DNA of 11,986 nt from contig CAYSPU010000190.1 of assembly GCA_964432995.1 (NCBI GenBank), positions 1 through 11,986 of the forward strand, read 5' to 3'. The stretch's first letter is position 1; each line of letters opens with the position of its first letter. Source of the stretch: CAYSPU01 sp964432995 (GTDB lineage Bacteria > Verrucomicrobiota > Verrucomicrobiia > Limisphaerales > JAHDYP01). Below are positions 1-6,032 of the stretch, in pieces. The position numbers and the translations under genes are program-made. A model generated the notes under the pieces. The model did no database searches. It was not told where the DNA came from and worked only from the letters and a program-made list of their open reading frames with translations.

Positions 1-99
1 CGCGTCAGGCAGATTGAGGCGAAGGCGCTGCGTAAGATGCGGCACCCGACCCGCATCCGGCAGCTCCAAGGCTTCCTCGAAGGCGAAGGTCTCGAGTAA
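1..99 (+). CDS. rpoD: RNA polymerase primary sigma factor, C-terminal end (partial)
   Basis: Only the last 32 codons are present, open at the left window edge and ending in TAA at 97-99. The visible peptide contains VRQIEAKALRKMRHPTRIRQ followed by a short acidic tail. This is the end of sigma-70 region 4.2, whose helix-turn-helix contacts the -35 promoter element. The RQIEAKALRKxRHP signature is highly conserved in primary sigma factors. A closely related alternative sigma-70 cannot be excluded without the rest of the gene. The 3' neighbours include dnaG, which is a classic partner of rpoD, although here rpoD comes first. No U-tract terminator follows the stop. Confidence 0.85.
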   Translation, partial: RVRQIEAKALRKMRHPTRIRQLQGFLEGEGLE

Positions 100-275
100 C
101 CCCACCCGCCTGGAGCCCCGGCCTGAGAAAGGGAATCTCCCGCCGCCGCCGATTTCCCGCACCGCGGATTCGGTGGCGCCGTTGTTTGGGCGGCCGTGGC
201 ATCTCGCGCCGCACCCGCGCGCATTTCGGTCTTCCATCAGCCTCCCCGCCTCCGTATACCTCGACTGGCGCCCCT
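100..275. other. Intergenic spacer between rpoD and the glycoside hydrolase
   Basis: I see no gene in this spacer. A weak hairpin can be drawn from GGGAATC (131-137) and GATTTCCC (151-158), seven pairs with one bulged T and a 13-base C/G-rich loop. It lacks a following T-run, so it is not a convincing intrinsic terminator. A TATACC box at 255-260 lies 15 bases before the next ATG and could be a -10 element, but no good -35 is visible 16-18 bases upstream of it. Confidence 0.4.
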
Positions 276-1745
276 ATGAAAACAGACCCCGTCACCCCTC
301 TTCGCTCCTTGTGGGTTGGCTGCCTGGCAGGCTTGCTTGCCGCCAGCGCCGCGACCGCCGCCCCTTCCCAACCCCTCGCTCTGCACCCGGACAACCCGCA
401 CTACTTCCTCTACCGCGGCGAACCGACCGTCCTCATCACGTCCGGCGAGCACTACGGCGCCGTGCTCAACCTCGACTTCGACTTCGGGAAGTACCTCGAC
501 ACCCTGGCCCAGGACCGCCTCAACCTGACCCGCACCTTCGTCGGCTCGTACGTCGAACCGTCCGGCGCCTTCAACATCGCCCGCAACACCCTCGCCCCGA
601 CCGCCGGCCGGTTCGCCTGCCCTTGGGCCCGCAGCAACACCCCGGGCTACGCCAACGGCGGCAACAAGTTCGACCTCGACCGCTGGGATGACGCCTACTT
701 CAAGCGCCTCAAGGACTTCGTCACTCACGCCGGCCGACGCGGCGTCGTCGTCGAAATCAACCTCTTCTGTCCCTTCTACGAAGAGAATCAGTGGGCGCTC
801 AGCCCCCAAAACGCCCGCAACAATGTCAACGGCGTCGGCACCGTCGCCCGTACCAACGTCTACACCCTGGACCGCCACGGCGGCCTCCTCGCCGTCCACG
901 AGAACCTCACGCGCAAGATCGTCACCGAACTCAACGGCTTCGCGAACGTCTACTACGAGATCTGCAACGAACCCTACTTCGGCGGCGTCACCCTCGATTG
1001 GCAACACCACATCGCCGACGTCATCGCCGCGACGGAGAAGACCCTCCCGCACCAGCATCTCATCTCGCAGAACATCGCCAACGGCTCCGCCAAAGTCGAC
1101 AAACCGCACCCCGCCGTCGGCATCCTCAACTTCCACTACGCCCAACCGCCCACCGCCGTCGGCCTCAACTACCACCTCAACCGCGTCATCGGCGACAACG
1201 AAACCGGCTTCCGCGGCACCAACGATCTGCCCTACCGCGTGGAGGCCTGGCAGTTCCTCCTCGCCGGCGGCGGGCTCTACAACAACCTCGATTACTCCTT
1301 CGTCGCAGGACACGAAGACGGGACCTTCGTCTATCCGGCCAAACAACCCGGCGGCGGCAACCCGGCGTTCCGTCGACAACTCCGCGTCCTGGGCGACTTC
1401 CTGAGGCAGTTCGACTTGGTCCGCATGAAACCGCTCGCCGGCGTGCGCCTCCAGGCGCTGGCCGGCTTCGACCTCCGGGCCCTGGCCGAACCCGGCCGCG
1501 CCTACGCCTTCTACCTCGGCCCCGCCGATGTCTCCAAGAAACCGGCCAACGCGACTTCCTCGGGCCGCCCCATCCGCCTCACCCTCGATCTCCCGGCCGG
1601 CACCTACGAATCCGAGTGGCTCAACCCCGTCACCGGTGAGAAACAGAGGTGCGAGAAACACCACCACACCTCGGGAAGCCTCACCCTGGACACGCCCGAT
1701 TTCGCGGATGACATCGCCCTGCGCCTCGTCCGCACCGGGCGGTGA
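276..1745 (+). CDS. Secreted TIM-barrel glycoside hydrolase, clan GH-A-like, with C-terminal beta-sandwich
   Basis: This is a 489-residue protein. The ATG at 276 is preferred to an upstream GTG at 186 because it opens a clean signal peptide: a basic start, a hydrophobic core at about residues 12-26, and an Ala-rich cleavage region near 27-30. Export to the periplasm or outside is therefore likely. Residues of about 35-380 look like a (beta/alpha)8 barrel. YYEICNEP puts a probable acid/base Glu at 232 in the NEP motif. VIGDNETGF puts a probable nucleophile Glu at 309. NFHYAQPP (285-292) fits the strand between them. Residues of about 385-487 (AYAFYLGP, LPAGTYESEWLNPVTGE) resemble the beta-sandwich often fused to such barrels, annotated as a putative collagen-binding domain. 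The exact GH family and substrate cannot be told from sequence alone. No transporter or sugar regulator is adjacent, so this looks like an orphan polysaccharide-degrading enzyme. Confidence 0.8.
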   Translation: MKTDPVTPLRSLWVGCLAGLLAASAATAAPSQPLALHPDNPHYFLYRGEPTVLITSGEHYGAVLNLDFDFGKYLDTLAQDRLNLTRTFVGSYVEPSGAFNIARNTLAPTAGRFACPWARSNTPGYANGGNKFDLDRWDDAYFKRLKDFVTHAGRRGVVVEINLFCPFYEENQWALSPQNARNNVNGVGTVARTNVYTLDRHGGLLAVHENLTRKIVTELNGFANVYYEICNEPYFGGVTLDWQHHIADVIAATEKTLPHQHLISQNIANGSAKVDKPHPAVGILNFHYAQPPTAVGLNYHLNRVIGDNETGFRGTNDLPYRVEAWQFLLAGGGLYNNLDYSFVAGHEDGTFVYPAKQPGGGNPAFRRQLRVLGDFLRQFDLVRMKPLAGVRLQALAGFDLRALAEPGRAYAFYLGPADVSKKPANATSSGRPIRLTLDLPAGTYESEWLNPVTGEKQRCEKHHHTSGSLTLDTPDFADDIALRLVRTGR

Positions 1746-1758
1746 GTCGTCATCCATG
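1741..1758 (+). promoter_or_regulatory. Possible ribosome binding site for an alternative ATG start at 1756
   Basis: GGTGAG at 1741-1746, overlapping the stop codon of the previous gene, lies 9 bases before an ATG at 1756. It is the best Shine-Dalgarno-like match near the LarA-like gene and would add 25 residues to it. I did not choose this start because the added peptide is basic, uses codons rare in this window (AGA, TTG, GTT), overlaps a repeat and does not look like the family. Confidence 0.25.
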
Positions 1759-1761
1759 CTA

Positions 1762-1800
1762 CCGGTTTTGAACAGAAGCCCGCAAAGAACCGCAAAGCCG
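1762..1800. repeat. Short-period (10-base) purine-rich intergenic repeat
   Basis: After CCGGTTTTG, the stretch 1771-1800 reads as three related 10-base units, the last two being CGCAAAGAAC and CGCAAAGCCG. It is purine-rich, unlike the surrounding C-rich coding strand. I recall similar GAACAGAAG.../GCAAAGAACGCAAAG stretches dispersed between genes in Verrucomicrobiota and related genomes. That is memory, not a search result. No mirrored arm is seen nearby. Confidence 0.4.
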
Positions 1801-1830
1801 CTGCGCTCCCGGAAATCCTCTCCATCCCTC

Positions 1831-3111
1831 GTGCACATCCCCCTCCCCACCGCCTGGCCCCGCATGCTGCGCGTCCGACAGCGGTTCGCCGCCTTGCCGC
1901 CGCTCGATGTTCGGGCAGCCGCCACCGAAGCCCTCGCCGCTCTCGACCTCGAAGCTGTCCTCCCGCCCGCCGCCCGCGTGGCGGTCGCGGTCGGCAGCCG
2001 CGGCATTGCCCAACTCCTGCCGATCGTCCGCACCGTCCTGGACGGCCTGAGGGCCGCGGGCGCAGCGCCTTATGTCGTCGCCGCCATGGGCAGCCACGGA
2101 GGCGCCACACCGCAAGGCCAGCGCCGAATCCTCGCCGATCACGGCCTCACGGAGGCCAGCCTCGACGTCCCGATCCGCGACGCGATGGACGTTCGTTTGC
2201 TCGGCCGAACCGACGAGGGCATCGAGGTCTGGTGCAGTGAGGAGGCCTTGCGCGCCGATCGCATCCTGCTCCTCAACCGCCTCAAGCCCCACACCGACTT
2301 CGGCGGCGCCATCGGCAGCGGCCTGCTGAAAATGTCCGTCGTCGGCCTCGGCAAGCATGCGGGCGCGCAAGCCTTTCACCGGGCCGCCCAACGCCTTGGC
2401 TACGAAGCCGCTCTGCGCTCGATGGCCGCCGTCGTCCGCCGCTTCGCGCCGCTGCTCGGCGGCATCGCCATCCTCGAAGGTCCCCAACACCAAACCGCCC
2501 GCATCGTCGGCCTCCCTGCCGACCAACTCGAAGTCCTCGAGCCCGCCCTCGTCGCCGAAGCCCGCCGCTGGACGCCCCGATTGCCTTTCGACGAAATCGA
2601 CCTCCTGATCGTCGACCGCATCGGCAAGGAGATCAGCGGCACGGGCATGGACCCCAACGTCATCGGCCGCTCCATCCACGGCTACTCGCTTCTCGAACCC
2701 GAAATGCCCCGCCACCCGCGGATCCGACGCATCTTCGTCCGCGACCTCAGCTCGGCCACCCACGGCAACGCCACCGGCATCGGTATGGCCGACTTCACCA
2801 CTTCCCGCCTCGTCCAGTCCGTCGATCTCCGCAGCACCTACACCAACGCCCTCACCGCCATCTCCCTCCAGGGCTCGAAGATCCCCATCCATTTCCCTAC
2901 CGACCGCGAAGCCCTCGCCGCCGCTCTCGGCTCGCTATCGCTGCCCGATCCCCGTGCCGCACGCGTCGTTCGCATCGCCGACACCCTCTCCCTCGCGGAG
3001 CTTGAGGTGTCGGAAGCGTGCGCCGACGAAGCCCGCGCCCGACCTCGGGAACTGGAGATTCTCGGCGAGCCCGCCGACCTCTCCTGGGATGCGAACGGCA
3101 ATCTCGCGTAG
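1831..3111 (+). CDS. LarA-like (lactate racemase N-terminal domain, DUF2088) protein
   Basis: This is a 426-residue cytoplasmic protein if started at GTG 1831. An ATG at 1756 with GGTGAG upstream would give 451 residues. It carries the hallmarks of the uncharacterised DUF2088 branch of the nickel-pincer racemase superfamily: VGSRGIA (54-60), AMGSHGGATPQGQ (85-97), NRLKPHTDF (149-157), SGLLKM (163-168), GLGKHAGA (172-179) and GTGMDPNVIGR (270-280). By analogy with lactate racemase LarA, His89 and His154 could be the proton-transfer pair. Lys168 and His176 or His183 could hold the nickel-pincer nucleotide. These assignments are inferred. A racemase or epimerase acting on a 2-hydroxy acid is the likely chemistry, substrate unknown. 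No cofactor genes (larB, larC, larE) lie in the window. The gene follows the glycoside hydrolase closely and may be co-transcribed with it. Confidence 0.8.
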   Translation: MHIPLPTAWPRMLRVRQRFAALPPLDVRAAATEALAALDLEAVLPPAARVAVAVGSRGIAQLLPIVRTVLDGLRAAGAAPYVVAAMGSHGGATPQGQRRILADHGLTEASLDVPIRDAMDVRLLGRTDEGIEVWCSEEALRADRILLLNRLKPHTDFGGAIGSGLLKMSVVGLGKHAGAQAFHRAAQRLGYEAALRSMAAVVRRFAPLLGGIAILEGPQHQTARIVGLPADQLEVLEPALVAEARRWTPRLPFDEIDLLIVDRIGKEISGTGMDPNVIGRSIHGYSLLEPEMPRHPRIRRIFVRDLSSATHGNATGIGMADFTTSRLVQSVDLRSTYTNALTAISLQGSKIPIHFPTDREALAAALGSLSLPDPRAARVVRIADTLSLAELEVSEACADEARARPRELEILGEPADLSWDANGNLA

Positions 3112-3136
3112 GCCGCGAGGAACCGTGTCTTTCCTG

Positions 3137-3164
3137 CTGACAAACCCGGCTGAGGGCTTAATCT
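3137..3164 (+). promoter_or_regulatory. Possible sigma-70 promoter upstream of cvpA
   Basis: CTGACA (3137-3142, five of six matches to TTGACA) is followed after 16 bases by TAATCT (3159-3164, keeping the first two and last positions of TATAAT). Transcription would begin near 3171, leaving about 24 bases before the cvpA ATG. The site lies in the 83-base gap after the LarA-like gene, where a new transcription unit is plausible. This is a by-eye prediction. Confidence 0.3.
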
Positions 3165-3194
3165 CCCGCCAGGACCTTCGTGGGGCCTGAGTCT

Positions 3195-3842
3195 ATGAAA
3201 AGTCTTGGTATCAGTTGGTTCGACTTCGTGGTGCTGGGGGCCGTGATCTTGGGCTTGGTGGTGGGCCGGAAACGCGGGATGTCCGCCGAGTTGCTCGATT
3301 TGTTTCTTTGGCTGCTGGTGATTGTGATGGGGAGCATGTTCTACCTGCCGTTGGCCGGCGTGCTGGCCAGCAACCTGAATCTGAGCCCGGTCTCAAGCTG
3401 CGTGCTGGCCTACCTGGGGATCGCTTTCCTCTTGTTCACCATCTACGCCCTGATGCGGCACCGATGGGGCGGGAAACTGGTCGGCTCCGACCTCTTCGGC
3501 GGGATGGAGTATTATCTGGGAATGGTGGCCGGAGTGGTCCATTTCCTCTGTATCCTGATCTTCCTCATGGCGCTGTTGAACGCCAAGGTGGTCACCGACA
3601 AACAGATGCGGGACCGGACCGCCTACCAAAAGGACGTCTACGGCAGCACGTTCTTCCCCGGACTTGGCGACATCCAGCGAGCCGTCTTCCGCGAGTCGAT
3701 TTTCGGAAAGGCAATCACAGACAACCTCGGCAACTTGTTGATCCAGGTCGATCAGAAGATCGACACCCGCGGGAACCGCGAGAACATCTATCAGCGGCGC
3801 GGGCGCGAGGTTGACGACGCCCTCGGTGCCCCGAGACGCTGA
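3195..3842 (+). CDS. cvpA: CvpA-family inner-membrane protein
   Basis: This is a 215-residue protein. The ATG at 3195 is preferred to an in-frame GTG at 3180, and GTGGGG at 3180-3185 may be a weak ribosome binding site for it. Hydrophobic segments at about residues 9-24, 33-54, 67-86 and 103-128 give the four-helix layout of CvpA. The opening WFDFVVLGAVILGLVVGRKRG is the typical family start, with Gly-rich helix 1 and a basic loop. The last 85 residues are polar and probably cytoplasmic. CvpA proteins are needed for colicin V production in E. coli and have been linked to envelope homeostasis, but the molecular role is not settled. Codon choice is odd: it favours CTG, GTG, TTG and GGG, while all neighbours favour C-ending codons. 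Confidence 0.8.
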   Translation: MKSLGISWFDFVVLGAVILGLVVGRKRGMSAELLDLFLWLLVIVMGSMFYLPLAGVLASNLNLSPVSSCVLAYLGIAFLLFTIYALMRHRWGGKLVGSDLFGGMEYYLGMVAGVVHFLCILIFLMALLNAKVVTDKQMRDRTAYQKDVYGSTFFPGLGDIQRAVFRESIFGKAITDNLGNLLIQVDQKIDTRGNRENIYQRRGREVDDALGAPRR

Positions 3843-3947
3843 CGAGGCGCGCGGCCTTTCCGCCAACTCTCACGCCGCTCACCCCCGATCCCGCCGCGCC
3901 CACCCCCGTCGCCACGGGAGGCCGGACCTCGGGAAACGACATCCGTC

Positions 3948-5741
3948 ATGGCCGGCCTCTTCTCACCGAACACACTCGAACAAATCCGCGCCGCCAGCGA
4001 CATCGTCGAGGTGATCGCCAGCTATCTGCCGCTCAAGCGCGCGGGGACCAACTTCGTCGCCCTCTGCCCCTTCCACCGCGAGAAGACCCCCAGTTTCCAC
4101 GTCAATCCCCAGCGGCAGATCTTCCATTGCTTCGGCTGTCACAAGGGCGGGGACGTCTTCCGCTTCGTTCAGGATTTTGAGAACCTCTCGTTCGGCGAGG
4201 CCGTCCGCCGGCTGGCGGAACGCGCGCATATCCCCCTCGAATACGAGAAGGACCCCGGACAACAGCAGCGGCGTCAAACCAAGGACCTCTTCCTCCAGAT
4301 CCACGAGGGAATCACCCAGCGCTGGCAGGCCTTTCTGGCCAACGACCCCGGCGGACAGGCCGCCCGCGACTACCTGCGTCAACGCGGCGTTCCCGATGAA
4401 GCCGTGCGCCAGTTCCGCCTCGGCTGCGCTCCCGAAGCCTGGGACGACACCGTCAACTGGTCGCGCGGCAAAGGCTACGAGCCCGCGCTCATGGAACAGG
4501 CCGGCCTCATCCTCCGTAAAGAAGGAACCGATCACTACTACGACCGCTTCCGCGGCCGCCTGATCTTCCCCATCTGCGACGAACAGGGACGCGTCATCGC
4601 CTTCAGCGGACGCATCCTGACCGGCGACGAAAAGACCGCCAAATACGTCAATTCCCCCGAAACCCCCATCTTCACCAAGGGCCGCGTCTGCTACGGGCTC
4701 GACAAGTCCCGGCGCGCCATGCTCGACGCCGGCAGCGCCGTGGTCTGCGAAGGACAACTGGACCTCATCGCCTGCTACCTGGCCGGCGTCCAAAACGTCG
4801 TCGCCCCCCAGGGAACCGCCCTCACCGCCGATCACGCCCGCGTCTTGCGCCGCTACGTCTCCGAAGTCGTCCTCTGCTTCGACTCCGACACCGCCGGCCA
4901 GCGAGCCGCCGTCCGCGCCCTCGACGACCTGCTCACCTCCGGACTGGCGATCCGCGTGGCGACGATCCCCGCCCCCCATGATCCCGATAGCTACATCCGC
5001 GCGTTCGGCGCCGAGGCGTTTCGACAACTGATCGCCGGCGCCCGCGGCTTTTTCGACTACTACCTGGACCGGTTGGCGCAGGAGCAGGACATGTCGAGCG
5101 ACCGCGGTCGCACCCTGCTCGTCAGAGCCCTGGGGGAAGCCGTTCAGAAGACCGCCAACGCCGTGCTCATCGATACCTACGCCCAAAAGGCCGCCCATCG
5201 CCTCGGGGTCAACATCGAGGCGGTGCGCGCCGAATTCCGCAAGCTGGCCGCCTCCCCACGCCGCGCGGCGGACGAGGCCGCCGAGCCTCCCGCGGAACCA
5301 GCGAGGGCCGAGGTTCCGCGCCCCTCCGCGCCCGAGTTCTGGTTGCTCAAACTCCTGCTGCCGGACGACGAACTGCTGGACTGGGCCCGCGATCATCTGC
5401 GCACCGACTGGATCCAACACCCCGCCGTGCGCCGCATCGTCGAGGCCCGCCTGGAACCCGCCACCGAGGGAAAACCCAGCACGGTCGCCGCGCTGCTCCA
5501 TCAGGTGGACGACCCCGCCGCGCAGAGCCTGATGACCGAGGCGGTGGCGGAGCGACGGCAGATCCCGAACCGGGCCCAGCAACTGGCCGACGTCGCCCGG
5601 CGCCTCCGGGATCAGTCGGTGGACCGTCAGATGGCCGCGCTCGCCCGGCGTTTGGCCGACCCGGCTCTCGCCCCGGAGGAACAGACTGCCTGTCAGCGCG
5701 AACGCGAAGCCCTGCGGCTCGTCAAACAACAGCCCGTGTAG
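3948..5741 (+). CDS. dnaG: DNA primase DnaG
   Basis: This 597-residue primase makes the RNA primers for leading-strand initiation and for each Okazaki fragment. The CHC2 zinc finger is intact: Cys40-x2-His43 and Cys61-x2-Cys64 (LCPFH, HCFGC). The catalytic core includes the RNA-polymerase basic motif FRGRLIFPICDEQGRVIAFS (201-220). The Toprim metal-binding residues are Glu268 in CEGQLD, Asp312 and Asp314 in CFDSDTAG, and the DPDSYIR motif at 345-351. EGQLD and FDSD replace the commoner EGYMD and FDGD, so the acidic residues are kept. An Ala/Pro-rich linker at about 435-460 leads to a divergent C-terminal region (460-597), the place where DnaG usually binds the DnaB helicase. The length is normal. 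The ATG at 3948 starts the standard N-terminus; no strong ribosome binding site precedes it. cvpA ends 105 bases upstream. Confidence 0.97.
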   Translation: MAGLFSPNTLEQIRAASDIVEVIASYLPLKRAGTNFVALCPFHREKTPSFHVNPQRQIFHCFGCHKGGDVFRFVQDFENLSFGEAVRRLAERAHIPLEYEKDPGQQQRRQTKDLFLQIHEGITQRWQAFLANDPGGQAARDYLRQRGVPDEAVRQFRLGCAPEAWDDTVNWSRGKGYEPALMEQAGLILRKEGTDHYYDRFRGRLIFPICDEQGRVIAFSGRILTGDEKTAKYVNSPETPIFTKGRVCYGLDKSRRAMLDAGSAVVCEGQLDLIACYLAGVQNVVAPQGTALTADHARVLRRYVSEVVLCFDSDTAGQRAAVRALDDLLTSGLAIRVATIPAPHDPDSYIRAFGAEAFRQLIAGARGFFDYYLDRLAQEQDMSSDRGRTLLVRALGEAVQKTANAVLIDTYAQKAAHRLGVNIEAVRAEFRKLAASPRRAADEAAEPPAEPARAEVPRPSAPEFWLLKLLLPDDELLDWARDHLRTDWIQHPAVRRIVEARLEPATEGKPSTVAALLHQVDDPAAQSLMTEAVAERRQIPNRAQQLADVARRLRDQSVDRQMAALARRLADPALAPEEQTACQREREALRLVKQQPV

Positions 5742-5784
5742 AGCCCTCCTCCCCGGCCGGAGCCCTACTTCCTGCCGCCGTTCC

Positions 5785-5832
5785 TCATCCCAATCCCAAT
5801 CCTAATCTTAATCTTGATCTTAATCCTAATCC
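5785..5832. repeat. Hexanucleotide tandem array (8 units, consensus TAATCC-like)
   Basis: From 5785 the sequence runs in eight consecutive 6-base units without phase slip. They include TCATCC, CAATCC twice, TAATCT twice, TGATCT and TAATCC twice, a YNATCY pattern. It is AT-rich relative to its surroundings and lies 44 bases after the dnaG stop. Its reverse complement pattern appears downstream from 5871, so it forms one side of a mirrored element. Confidence 0.85.
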
Positions 5833-5886
5833 CCCTTTCCCGCTGAGAAGGACGTGGAGGAGAGACGAATGGGATTAGGATTAAGA
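5818..5886. repeat. 16-bp perfect inverted repeat between dnaG and ftsK
   Basis: TCTTAATCCTAATCCC (5818-5833) and GGGATTAGGATTAAGA (5871-5886) are exact reverse complements separated by 37 bases. The outer flanks are also loosely complementary, because GG-rich units of about six bases continue to roughly 5953. As RNA it could fold into a stem-loop. There is no T-run after it on either strand, so a Rho-independent terminator is not the obvious reading. It may instead be a dispersed palindromic element. Confidence 0.85.
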
Positions 5887-6032
5887 GGAGGATTCAGGGT
5901 AGAACTAGGGTTGGGATCGGCACCGAGGTTGGGGATTGGAGCAGGAGTGGGTGGGGAGTGCAGCCGCCCACGACTGTCATCGCTTGTCCCTCTACTCTTG
6001 CCCCCGGCTGCGATGAGTCCTACGCTGCGGCC

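Larger units (their letters stand above)
5742..6032. other. Gene-free spacer between dnaG and ftsK
   Basis: This 291-base spacer holds the hexamer array, the inverted repeat and a G-rich tail (5871-5960). Small open frames here, including one at 5854-6102, are built from the repeat and show no family features. TTGCCC (5998-6003) and TACGCT (6021-6026), 17 bases apart, form a very weak promoter candidate that would start transcription almost at the ftsK ATG. Confidence 0.5.

Noticed and set aside
131..158. Hairpin after rpoD considered as an intrinsic terminator
   Set aside because: The stem has seven pairs with a bulge, and no T-run follows it.
318..335. Cys16 in the glycoside hydrolase signal peptide considered as a lipobox
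   Set aside because: The preceding residues are Trp-Val-Gly rather than Leu-x-Gly/Ala, and the Cys lies inside the hydrophobic core, before the likely signal peptidase I site.
237..2033. Minus-strand open frame of 598 codons across the glycoside hydrolase
   Set aside because: It has the same GNN-type composition, crosses a gene junction and repeat, and shows no domain features.
3963..5729. Minus-strand open frame of 588 codons opposite dnaG
   Set aside because: It is an antisense shadow of an intact, fully motif-supported primase.
5753..5760. CCGGCCGG palindrome just after dnaG considered as a terminator
   Set aside because: It is only 8 bp and has no loop or T-run; such palindromes are expected by chance in GC-rich DNA.
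5871..5953. G-rich units near ftsK considered as FtsK-orienting (KOPS) or dif-related sites
   Set aside because: No GGGNAGGG match and no dif-like 28-bp XerC/XerD arrangement was seen; nearness to ftsK alone is not evidence.
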